Positions 1 to 5,746 of a stretch of DNA of 5,746 nucleotides are shown here, one piece after another. The position numbers were made by a program, and so were the translations under genes. How positions within the stretch are numbered: the stretch's first letter is position 1; the number at the start of each line of letters is the position of its first letter. The stretch comes from Methylococcaceae bacterium (GTDB lineage Bacteria > Pseudomonadota > Gammaproteobacteria > Methylococcales > Methylomonadaceae), in contig CANNLO010000318.1 of NCBI GenBank assembly GCA_947505055.1, forward strand, positions 1 to 5,746, in the 5' to 3' direction. Under the pieces are notes generated by a model that worked only from the letters and a program-made list of their open reading frames with translations, was not told where the DNA came from and made no database searches.

Positions 1-1
1 T

Positions 2-346
2 AGTCGTGAGCAACAAACCAATGTTGAGGCGGTACGTAAAACTTTATCAGGCCCGCTTAGCCAGAAAAAGATCGCTGAATTTATCGCCGATAAAATTAAA
101 CCGGAATCGCTAGATTTTGTCTTGTTAACCGGACTCGGTAACGCCTGGCCTTTAGTCAGAGGCCATGAGCTCTTAAGCGCTTTGCAAGATGTGATGGGTA
201 AAACACCCTTAGTTCTATTTTATCCAGGTGAATATAGCGGTAGAGATCTTCATCCTTTTGGCATGATTGATTCCAAAAATTATTACAGAGCCTTCAAGCT
301 GGTGCCTGAAGATGGCAAAAAATCAAAGGTAGTTAATAAACAATGA
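2..346 (+). CDS. brxB: BrxB (DUF1788) BREX protein, C-terminal part
   Basis: The frame is open from the left edge, so the true start lies outside the window. It encodes 114 residues, roughly the C-terminal half of a family usually near 200 residues. The recognisable DUF1788/BrxB signature is a hydrophobic strand running into LLTGLGNAWPLVRGHELL, then TPLVLFYPGEYSG, then a closing NYYRAFKLVP. BrxB is a small core protein of BREX phage-exclusion systems; it is needed for defence in characterised type 1 systems, but its biochemical role is not settled. The TGA stop (344-346) overlaps the ATG of brxC in an ATGA arrangement, which implies translational coupling. The family call rests on remembered motifs plus the adjacent brxC. 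A TTG at 122 opens a shorter reading, but the upstream frame continues the same conserved protein, so TTG is not the start. Confidence 0.9.
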   Translation, partial: SREQQTNVEAVRKTLSGPLSQKKIAEFIADKIKPESLDFVLLTGLGNAWPLVRGHELLSALQDVMGKTPLVLFYPGEYSGRDLHPFGMIDSKNYYRAFKLVPEDGKKSKVVNKQ

Positions 347-3300
347 TCATTGAAGATATTTTTTCCAAACAACTGACGCGTGACATTAATGGTGTTGTTA
401 AAGCCGAACAGGTTGATAACGACAGTGTTTATGTAGAGCTGGATGAATACGTCATTACCCAAGAGTTAGATCGGCATTTTCGTCGTTTTTTTGAAACCTA
501 TATCCCCGCTGTTAAAAATCGTAACCCTGCGGTCGCTAATAAAATAGGCGTATGGGTTTCTGGTTTTTTTGGTTCAGGTAAATCGCATTTTATTAAGATA
601 CTCGCTTATTTATTAGAAAATCGTAGTGCAGAATATGATGGTCAATCGCGTTATGCCATTGATTTTTTTAAAGACAAAGTCAATGACGCCATGCTCTTTG
701 GCGACATCAATAGTGCCGTTTCAAAACCCGCTGATGTTATTTTATTTAACATTGATTCCAGAGCCAATGCCGATGATGGCGATAACGCCATCCTTAAAGT
801 CTTTCTTAAGGTCTTCAATGAGCGCGTTGGTTACTGCGCTGACTTTCCTCATATTGCCCATTTGGAACGAGAGCTAGATAAGCGCAACCAATATCAGGCC
901 TTTAAAGATAAGTTTGCTGAACTGACCGGTTCTAATTGGTTGGAGCAACGAGATGCTTATGACTTTTATCGGGATGAACTAGCAGAAAGTTTGTCCGTTG
1001 CCACTCAACAATCTATCGCCTCAACACGTCAGTGGGTAGAGCAACTGGAAACGAACTTACCTTTGGATATTGCTAATTTTTGTAAATGGGTCAACGATTA
1101 CCTAGATCAAAAAGGTGATAGAAATATCCTGTTTATGGTTGATGAGGTAGGGCAATTTATCGGCAAAAATACCCAGATGATGTTGAAATTACAAACCATC
1201 ACTGAAGATTTAGGCACCATTTGTGGTGGCCGTGCTTGGGTGATTGTGACCTCACAATCTGATATTGATGTTGCTATTGGTCAATTTGATAAACGTGACG
1301 GTGAAGACTTTTCCAAGATTCAGGGGCGTTTTCATACCCGCTTACAATTATCTAGCTCTAACACCTCAGAAGTCATACAAAAACGCTTACTTGAAAAAAC
1401 TGAAACGGCGGCTTTACAGCTAGCGACGGTGTTTTCTGAAAAAGGTGACATCCTTCGAAATCAGTTAAGTTTTGATAAAACCACCACGGCCTCACTGAAT
1501 GGCTACAATGACGCACCGTCATTTATCGACAACTATCCCTTTGTACCGTATCACTATCCATTAGTACAAAAAGTTTTTGAGTCTATTCGAACCAAAGGGG
1601 CCACCGGTAAACATTTGGCGATGGGTGAGCGCTCATTGCTGGATGCTTTTCAGTCAGCCGCTAAGCAAGTTAAAGATAAAGACATTGGCGTACTGATTCC
1701 GTTTTACTGCTTTTATGCACCCATTGAAAGTTTTCTGGAGCCAGCGGTTAAGCGCACTATAGATCAAGCTTGCGAACTCAGCACCTTAACCGACTTTGAT
1801 AGCAAAATACTTAAGACTTTATTTTTGATTCGTTATGTTGATGTCCTTAAAAGCACTTTAGATAATTTGGTTACGTTGAGTATTGATCAAATCGATGCCG
1901 ATAAAATCAGCCTACGTAGTCATATCGAAGCCAGTCTTAATAGACTGGAACGACAATTTTTAATTGCCCGTAATGGTGATGAGTTTATTTTCTTAACCAA
2001 TGAAGAAAAGGAAATTGAAAATGAAATTCAACACACCGAGGTAGAGCCGTCAGAACTCACCCATAAGCTGTCCAATATTATCTTTGATGGCTTGTTGGCT
2101 AGGCAAAACAATTATCGCTATCCGATAAACAAACAGGACTTTAAAGTCAGTCGTTTTTGTAATGGTCACCCCAAAGATGGCACGACATTAGAAGACCTAG
2201 TGGTTAAAGTCATCTCGCCACTAGACTCTCATTACGATAGCTTTATACATGATCAACCTTGCTTAAGCTTCAGTCTTGAAGGTGATGGCTGTGTGTTGGT
2301 TAAATTGCCTGATCATCCGCGTATCTTTGGTAACAAAGGCTTGGATGGTGATTTGGCTCGCTATATTAAAACTGACCGCTTCCTTAAACAAAATTCAGGG
2401 CAACGACCAGAACAAGAGTCTTTATTGCGCGAAAAGCAGTTAGAAAACATAGAACGAGAAAAACGCTTACGCCATGAATTTGAGCTACTCTTTGCTGACG
2501 TTAATATTTACGCCATTGGTGCCAAGCTGTCGGTTAAATCATCAACACCGTCAACGATGTTGGAAGAAACCTATAAGTACGTTATTGAAAACACCTTCGC
2601 TAAATTAAATCTATTAAAGCTTACGCCAGGTGACGTATTACGAGAATTACAGGCGGTATTACTGGCTGATGATATGGCGCAACTTAACATGGATATGTTG
2701 GACATGGCCTGTAATCCAGAGGCCACTCGTGAAGTTGAGTTATTTATTAATCTAAAAGTTGAGCGCAACGAAGCCGTTTATTTACGAGATATTATTGCCA
2801 AATTTAATCGCAGACCTTTTGGCTGGCCAGACAATGAAATCTTGTTATTAGTGGCACGTCTAGGATTGGCCGGTAGAATTAGTTTTACAGTCGGTGCTGT
2901 AGAACTGTCGCTTAAAAAAGCCTACGAACCATTCACTAGTGTTCGTAAACAAGGCGAAATTCGGATTCAAAAAATACGTCAGCATGATGATCAGCAGCTA
3001 AAAAAAGCAACGAGCGTTGTTAGAAACGTGTTCAATAAAACCTTTACAGGCACCGGTGAGAAAGAACTCTCTGAAGTCATTAGGCAATCATTAACGACAT
3101 GGCAAATACAATTAACCTCGTTTAGCCATAAAGCACAAACCGGTCACTATCCTGGAAAAGCGGACATAGAACTGGGTTTGGCCTTAGTATCGGGTTTACT
3201 GCAACAAAGTAATAGTTTTAGTCTCATTGAACGCCTAGTTGAAGATGCCAAAGCCTTGGAAGACTTTGCCGAAAACTTTGAAGACCTAGATGATTTTTAC

Positions 3301-3984
3301 AATAGCCAATTCCAAACGTGGCAAGCCTTAAGCAAAGCACTCAATGATCAATTTAAGGCTAATCGCCCAGCACTTGAAAAAGATCCGATTGCTAAGGCAG
3401 CCTTAGATCAATTGGAGCAAATTTATAAAGCACCAGCGCCTTATGAGCAGCTAAGGCATATCAATCCTTTAATTAGTAATGTTCAGCAAGTCAATGAGTC
3501 ACTTGTGCTGGATAAGCGCAAACTGGCTCATGAAGAGATTGATCAACGACTTGAACATATTCAGTCAGAACTTAATCAAGCGGGTGCAACGCTAGAACTT
3601 AAAAATCAAGCGCTACATCCGTTACAGCTGTGTAAAAAAAGGATTGATAATACTGACTCGATACCTCAGTTAAGCGCTGAGCAAAAAGAAGCCGAATCAT
3701 TTGAAGAAGAAGCTTATGAACAGATCAACCGTTATATTGAGTCACAGCGGCCGAAAGATCCACCTGTGCCTCCGGTAACTAATCCAGGTGCCGGTAAAGT
3801 AGCAGAGCCGACTGTCGTAGTACCTGCACCTAAAAAGACGGTGACTATAAGTCCAGCCAATATTGCCTCTATGAGTGTCTCTTCTTTTATAGAAACAGAA
3901 GCACAAGTAGATCAATACCTCAGCCGTATTCGTGATGAATTGCTAAAAGCGATTCAAGCCGGTGATAGAGTAAGAATTAAGTGA
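343..3984 (+). CDS. brxC: BrxC, BREX system P-loop ATPase
   Basis: This is a complete 1213-residue protein, the usual BrxC length of about 1200. BrxC is the large cytoplasmic ATPase of BREX, which blocks phage replication and works with PglX-dependent methylation of host DNA. The N-terminal start MIIEDIFSKQLTRDINGVVK is typical of the family. Walker A is GFFGSGKS (residues 74-81). Walker B is NILFMVDE (261-268), with D267 and E268 as the Mg/catalytic acids. VIVTSQSD (300-307) resembles sensor 1, and GRFHTRLQLS (328-337) is a candidate arginine-finger region. Charged, probably coiled stretches lie near 690-720 and 1060-1095. A Pro-rich linker (about 1136-1163) leads to a short C-terminal helical tail ending in basic residues. 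The ATG overlaps the brxB stop. The nearest Shine-Dalgarno-like AAAGG (325-329) is rather far upstream (13 nt), so coupling probably drives initiation. The stop overlaps the next gene's GTG. No frameshift or missing key residue is seen. Confidence 0.95.
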   Translation: MIIEDIFSKQLTRDINGVVKAEQVDNDSVYVELDEYVITQELDRHFRRFFETYIPAVKNRNPAVANKIGVWVSGFFGSGKSHFIKILAYLLENRSAEYDGQSRYAIDFFKDKVNDAMLFGDINSAVSKPADVILFNIDSRANADDGDNAILKVFLKVFNERVGYCADFPHIAHLERELDKRNQYQAFKDKFAELTGSNWLEQRDAYDFYRDELAESLSVATQQSIASTRQWVEQLETNLPLDIANFCKWVNDYLDQKGDRNILFMVDEVGQFIGKNTQMMLKLQTITEDLGTICGGRAWVIVTSQSDIDVAIGQFDKRDGEDFSKIQGRFHTRLQLSSSNTSEVIQKRLLEKTETAALQLATVFSEKGDILRNQLSFDKTTTASLNGYNDAPSFIDNYPFVPYHYPLVQKVFESIRTKGATGKHLAMGERSLLDAFQSAAKQVKDKDIGVLIPFYCFYAPIESFLEPAVKRTIDQACELSTLTDFDSKILKTLFLIRYVDVLKSTLDNLVTLSIDQIDADKISLRSHIEASLNRLERQFLIARNGDEFIFLTNEEKEIENEIQHTEVEPSELTHKLSNIIFDGLLARQNNYRYPINKQDFKVSRFCNGHPKDGTTLEDLVVKVISPLDSHYDSFIHDQPCLSFSLEGDGCVLVKLPDHPRIFGNKGLDGDLARYIKTDRFLKQNSGQRPEQESLLREKQLENIEREKRLRHEFELLFADVNIYAIGAKLSVKSSTPSTMLEETYKYVIENTFAKLNLLKLTPGDVLRELQAVLLADDMAQLNMDMLDMACNPEATREVELFINLKVERNEAVYLRDIIAKFNRRPFGWPDNEILLLVARLGLAGRISFTVGAVELSLKKAYEPFTSVRKQGEIRIQKIRQHDDQQLKKATSVVRNVFNKTFTGTGEKELSEVIRQSLTTWQIQLTSFSHKAQTGHYPGKADIELGLALVSGLLQQSNSFSLIERLVEDAKALEDFAENFEDLDDFYNSQFQTWQALSKALNDQFKANRPALEKDPIAKAALDQLEQIYKAPAPYEQLRHINPLISNVQQVNESLVLDKRKLAHEEIDQRLEHIQSELNQAGATLELKNQALHPLQLCKKRIDNTDSIPQLSAEQKEAESFEEEAYEQINRYIESQRPKDPPVPPVTNPGAGKVAEPTVVVPAPKKTVTISPANIASMSVSSFIETEAQVDQYLSRIRDELLKAIQAGDRVRIK

Positions 3985-4745
3985 AAACAAATCCTCCCGT
4001 TGCTTTTTATAGAGAGGAATGGCCAAAAGATTTCCCCAAAGTGATCTTAAATGCCCCGGTTGGAGAGGCAGCAAGGCATCCTGATTATTACGCAGCAAAA
4101 AGTGGTGATTTAGAGGCGGCGATTAGGTTGACTTCTGATTTGATTAACAAAGAAGCTATTGCCAAATTAGCTGTTATTATTAATACCAAAAAACCTTTGC
4201 TTATTCCTGTCCACGCAGAAGAAGCAATAAGTATTAACCAAATACCATTGGCTTATGCAATTGCTATCGGATTAGAATTTGATTTACCTATTGAGTTTAA
4301 TATCGTTCAAGCGGCCAGAGTAAATCGTACAGGCTCAAGTGGTTTTACACGATTGGCATTTCCTCCGCCTTTCGCCGGAACGCCTAGCAATGTATCAGAG
4401 TATGCCATTATTTTTGACGATACTCTGACCCAAGGTGGCACGCTCGCAAATTTGTGCGGTTATGTTGCTCAATTTGGTATTGAAACAATTGCAGCCACAA
4501 CATTAACGGGTAAAAATTATTCTTCTGTTTTAGCTATTACAGATGAAACACTCATATTATTAAGAGATAAATATCATGAACTTGAACAATGGTGGATCAG
4601 TACCTTTGGCTACGGATTTACAAAACTCACGGAATCAGAAGCAAAATACATCCTCAACACAAAGAAGAATGCTGACGAAATCAGAGATCGAATTCTTGCA
4701 GAAAAACAAGAAGGATTCGATGGAAAAAATGATTCATATATTTAA
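3981..4745 (+). CDS. Phosphoribosyltransferase-fold protein, BREX-coupled
   Basis: This 254-residue protein carries a type I phosphoribosyltransferase signature. AIIFDDTLTQGGT (142-154) is the PRPP-binding loop: a hydrophobic strand, the acidic pair D146-D147, then T150 and G152-G153-T154. LIPVHAEEAISINQIP (74-89) sits where the pyrophosphate loop and following helix are expected. RTGSSGFTRLAFPPPFAG (116-133) resembles the flexible loop before the PRPP strand. From memory, the same architecture, including DD..TQGGTL and a later LTGK and WW..FGYGF.LT.SEA, occurs in PRTase domains of mobile-element proteins; this was not checked. The N-terminus (HPDYYAAKSGDLEAA, 33-47) is a family-specific extension. 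The substrate is unknown. The GTG start (3981) overlaps the brxC TGA as GTGA, with only a weak purine stretch (AGAG, 3967-3970) as ribosome site, so translation is likely coupled to brxC. It is not a BREX core gene; a role in defence is inference. Confidence 0.82.
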   Translation: MKTNPPVAFYREEWPKDFPKVILNAPVGEAARHPDYYAAKSGDLEAAIRLTSDLINKEAIAKLAVIINTKKPLLIPVHAEEAISINQIPLAYAIAIGLEFDLPIEFNIVQAARVNRTGSSGFTRLAFPPPFAGTPSNVSEYAIIFDDTLTQGGTLANLCGYVAQFGIETIAATTLTGKNYSSVLAITDETLILLRDKYHELEQWWISTFGYGFTKLTESEAKYILNTKKNADEIRDRILAEKQEGFDGKNDSYI

Positions 4746-4878
4746 ATCTAGAAATTTTATAAAAGTATCTACTAAACCCCTGCGATCAAGAAAATCTGAG
4801 AATTTTAGGCAGTATCAACTTGTGCAAGCTAGGGAGTTTATTAAAAAATGTATGAGTATCCAATTCAAAATATTTTAA
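4720..4878 (+). CDS. Possible small basic ORF overlapping the PRTase end
   Basis: A 52-codon frame starts at ATG 4720 inside the PRTase 3' end and stops at 4878. AAGGA (4711-4715) lies just upstream, but its 4-nt spacing is short. A second in-frame ATG at 4729 would be 13 nt from it. The product would be Lys/Arg-rich, starting MEKMIHIFKSRNF, with no motif I recognise. The overlap with the preceding stop resembles the other coupled junctions in this operon. The frame could therefore be a real small gene, the 5' stump of a lost operon gene, or chance. The AT-rich composition and lack of recognisable family make chance a serious possibility. The frame is open further upstream to 4576, but that part only shadows the PRTase gene. 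Confidence 0.25.
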   Translation: MEKMIHIFKSRNFIKVSTKPLRSRKSENFRQYQLVQAREFIKKCMSIQFKIF

Positions 4879-4894
4879 TACTGCTGCAGTGCTG

Positions 4895-4915
4895 GTCGGG
4901 GTTTGTAACCCCGAC
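4895..4915. repeat. Perfect 9-bp-stem hairpin (REP-like)
   Basis: GTCGGGGTT (4895-4903) and AACCCCGAC (4907-4915) form a perfect inverted repeat around a 3-base loop (TGT). It is much more GC-rich than the surrounding sequence. It is followed by ACAGAAGCG rather than a T-run on the + strand, and there is no T-run on the - strand either, so it does not fit an intrinsic terminator. Such short GC-rich palindromes between genes are typical of REP elements, which can stabilise upstream mRNA 3' ends. Confidence 0.8.
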
Positions 4916-4972
4916 AGAAGCGTTTAGATGTTTCGATAACTTCGGAATGTGAGTAACTGGGTTATAAACCCC
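4895..4972. repeat. REPIN-like doublet of inverted hairpins
   Basis: A second hairpin, GGGTT-ATA-AACCC (4959-4971), lies about 45 bases beyond the first. Its reverse complement over 4958-4972 (GGGGTTTATAACCCA) matches the first hairpin core at 4898-4912 (GGGGTTTGTAACCCC) at 13 of 15 positions. The direct orientation matches at only 11, so the two are best read as inverted copies of one REP-type unit separated by a spacer. That is the layout of REPINs, which are spread by RAYT (TnpA-REP) transposases encoded elsewhere in a genome. Whether it is repeated in this genome cannot be seen from one copy. Confidence 0.5.
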
Positions 4973-5023
4973 ATTACGCTTTGAATCATTTATGTAAACT
5001 GGATACAGGCGATCCATGCCGAT

Positions 5024-5053
5024 ATGACGATGTTGCTGAAGCATCTTTATAAT
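5024..5053 (+). promoter_or_regulatory. Candidate sigma-70 promoter for the small-gene cluster
   Basis: ATGACG (5024-5029) matches 4 of 6 positions of the TTGACA -35 box. An 18-base spacer leads to a perfect TATAAT -10 box (5048-5053). Transcription would begin near 5060 and leave a leader of about 70 nt before the ATG at 5131. It fits a separate transcript for the three downstream genes, independent of the BREX message. A weaker alternative is TTGCCA (5066-5071) with TATTAC (5091-5096), which has a long 19-base spacer. Confidence 0.5.
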
Positions 5054-5092
5054 CAGGTGTACTTATTGCCACACAGATTGCCTAAGATGATA

Positions 5093-5106
5093 TTACTTAT
5101 CAGTAA
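5093..5106. promoter_or_regulatory. Short inverted repeat, possible operator
   Basis: TTACT (5093-5097) and AGTAA (5102-5106) form a perfect 5-base inverted repeat with a 4-base centre, located in the leader between the candidate promoter and the gene at 5131. Type II antitoxins commonly bind palindromes near their own promoter, so an autoregulatory site is possible. The arms are short enough to arise by chance. Confidence 0.2.
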
Positions 5107-5130
5107 CGAAAACGCAACGAGGAATCAACT

Positions 5131-5469
5131 ATGAACTACGCCCGACTGATTTTTGAAGATACGCCTGCATTTGTTCCCGTTCCGCGTGAAATGCAACATC
5201 GTAAAACTGAAATTATTTTTTTGCCATTGGATGATGAGTTGTCGCCAGAATCATTCGCTACACAGCAAAACTCAGTGGTGCAGAATGAAGTGCCTGAAGC
5301 CAATAAAAATAGTAATTTGTTACTACCTGATGCTTTTTTTGAGTCTTTAGAAAAAATAGATGAGCCTAGATCGTTATTGGAACTTATCGGTAAAGTTCCT
5401 CCTTGTTTCAAGAGTGCCGCAGAAGTTGATGCCTTTATTCGTGCGGAGCGTGATGCGTGGGAGGATTAA
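5131..5469 (+). CDS. Antitoxin-like protein, probable type II TA component
   Basis: This is a complete 112-residue acidic protein. The N-terminus (MNYARLIFEDTPAFVPVPRE, then a strand TEIIFLPLDD at about 26-35) resembles the small antitoxins whose N-terminal part is a short beta structure ('.IPVP.E..H...E.I..PL'). A low-complexity acidic and Asn-rich linker follows. The C-terminal SAAEVDAFIRAERDAWED (95-112) resembles the helical tail found in antitoxins paired with PIN-domain toxins. This match is from memory and is moderate. The ATG has a good Shine-Dalgarno (CGAGGA, 5118-5123, 7-nt spacing). The next gene starts 2 nt after its stop, but it does not encode a PIN domain or other known toxin, so the partner is missing or unrecognised. 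Opposite-strand and other-frame readings here are shadows. Confidence 0.6.
   Translation: MNYARLIFEDTPAFVPVPREMQHRKTEIIFLPLDDELSPESFATQQNSVVQNEVPEANKNSNLLLPDAFFESLEKIDEPRSLLELIGKVPPCFKSAAEVDAFIRAERDAWED
5459..5464 (+). promoter_or_regulatory. Strong Shine-Dalgarno setting the start of the 58-aa gene
   Basis: GGGAGG sits inside the last codons of the preceding gene and ends 7 nt before ATG 5472, which is ideal spacing. It would lie downstream of the alternative in-frame GTG at 5457, so it decides in favour of the ATG and supports the short ORF as a real gene. Confidence 0.7.
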
Positions 5470-5471
5470 CC

Positions 5472-5648
5472 ATGCCAAGCCAAAACCCAGAAGCAAGCCA
5501 GCTTTCTGCTTCGACAGATTCTACACAGACCGAATGGAATAACTTTTTTGCCGATTTTAGTCGCGCAATAATGGATGATGCTCCTTTATTGCGCGAGGAA
5601 ATTTATTTGAAAATGTATGATCAATCAAAATGTAATAAAACAATCTAA
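5472..5648 (+). CDS. Small hypothetical protein, 58 aa
   Basis: I do not recognise this 58-residue product. It starts with a Ser/Thr/Gln-rich, probably disordered stretch (MPSQNPEASQLSASTDSTQT, 1-20). A short amphipathic segment follows (EWNNFFADFSRAIMDDAPLLREEIYLKMYD, in two pieces about 21-36 and 38-50), ending in polar residues. No signal peptide, membrane segment or metal motif is visible. The start ATG is chosen because of the GGGAGG at 5459-5464. It begins 2 nt after the 112-aa antitoxin-like gene and ends 12 nt before the next gene, so it sits in the toxin position of a TA pair. It could be an unknown small partner, a truncated remnant of a replaced toxin, or an unrelated small gene. 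Confidence 0.55.
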   Translation: MPSQNPEASQLSASTDSTQTEWNNFFADFSRAIMDDAPLLREEIYLKMYDQSKCNKTI

Positions 5649-5660
5649 TGAGGTGATTTG

Positions 5661-5746
5661 ATGAAAACCATACAACTTGAACTATCGGACACTATTTATG
5701 ACCGAGTGATTAGTTTTTTAGAGCTGTTACCAAAAAATGAATGTCA
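5661..5746 (+). CDS. Antitoxin-like protein, N-terminal part (runs off window)
   Basis: Only 28 codons are inside the window and the frame is open at the right edge. The N-terminus (MKTIQLELSDTIYDRVISFL, then ELLPKNEC) resembles small proteins annotated as antitoxins or as a partner of RelE/ParE-type toxins: a first beta strand, then an amphipathic helix ending in LLPK. That resemblance is from memory of the family. A good Shine-Dalgarno (GAGGTG, 5650-5655, 5-nt spacing) precedes the ATG, and the preceding stop is 12 nt upstream. If the reading is right, a toxin gene should follow just outside the window. Confidence 0.55.
   Translation, partial: MKTIQLELSDTIYDRVISFLELLPKNEC

Larger units (their letters stand above)
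4746..5130. other. 385-base gap between BREX cassette and small-gene cluster
   Basis: No confident gene lies here. The first part (to about 4880) is AT-rich and is covered only by the weak ORF ending at 4878. The middle holds a pair of GGGGTT/AACCCC hairpins (4895-4972). The last part contains a TATAAT-type promoter and a small inverted repeat ahead of the gene at 5131. No hairpin followed by a T-run was found after the PRTase stop, so there is no clear rho-independent terminator for the BREX transcript. No tRNA or other structured RNA was recognised. Confidence 0.7.

Noticed and set aside
122..346. A 74-aa ORF starting with TTG at 122
   Set aside because: The same frame is open to the left edge and carries conserved BrxB sequence, so this is only the tail of a truncated brxB.
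626..877. An 83-aa + strand ORF
   Set aside because: It lies wholly inside brxC in another frame and has no family resemblance or ribosome site of note.
2571..2768. A 65-aa - strand ORF
   Set aside because: It is antisense to a conserved part of brxC; a chance reading.
4576..4719. Upstream extension of the small ORF that ends at 4878
   Set aside because: This part overlaps PRTase coding sequence that continues to conserved family motifs; only the portion from ATG 4720 is worth considering.
4895..4915. Intrinsic terminator for the BREX transcript
   Set aside because: The hairpin is strong, but no T-run follows on either strand.
5153..5350. A 65-aa + strand ORF
   Set aside because: An out-of-frame shadow of the 112-aa gene.
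5136..5411. A 91-aa - strand ORF
   Set aside because: It is antisense to the 112-aa gene, which has a good Shine-Dalgarno and a plausible family match.
5457..5471. GTG 5457 as start of the 58-aa gene
   Set aside because: The GGGAGG at 5459-5464 lies downstream of this GTG and is ideally spaced for ATG 5472.
5360..5542. A 60-aa + strand ORF
   Set aside because: It straddles two better-supported genes in another frame, and I see no gene-like feature in it.

Overview
The window looks like a piece of a gammaproteobacterial-type defence island. It is moderately AT-rich, has proteobacterial Shine-Dalgarno sequences and tightly overlapping genes, and carries REP-like hairpins. The genus cannot be fixed from the sequence. 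All supported genes lie on the + strand.

Region 1 (2-4745) is a translationally coupled cassette from a BREX phage-defence locus. It holds the 3' end of brxB (DUF1788), a complete 1213-residue brxC (large P-loop ATPase with intact Walker A and B motifs), and a 254-residue phosphoribosyltransferase (PRTase)-fold protein. The brxB/brxC junction is an ATGA overlap and the brxC/PRTase junction is a GTGA overlap, so the three genes are almost certainly made from one message. In the standard type 1 order (brxA, brxB, brxC, pglX, pglZ, brxL) the methyltransferase gene pglX should follow brxC. Here the PRTase gene takes that place, and no pglX start appears in the remaining 1 kb.

Region 2 (4746-5130) is 385 bases without a confident gene. 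A weak 52-codon reading frame (4720-4878) overlaps the PRTase 3' end. It is followed by a pair of inverted, near-identical GGGGTT/AACCCC hairpins (4895-4972), which looks like a REPIN or REP-doublet repeat. After that comes a plausible sigma-70 promoter with a perfect TATAAT box (5024-5053) and a small inverted repeat that could be an operator.

Region 3 (5131-5746) is a run of three closely spaced small genes, each with a good Shine-Dalgarno. The first (112 aa) resembles antitoxins of type II toxin-antitoxin pairs. The second is an unrecognised 58-residue protein. The third is the start of another antitoxin-like gene that runs off the window. No recognisable toxin is seen, though one probably lies just past the right edge.

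The main points of interest are the PRTase coupled to brxC, and the break in BREX gene order by a repeat and a toxin-antitoxin-like cluster.
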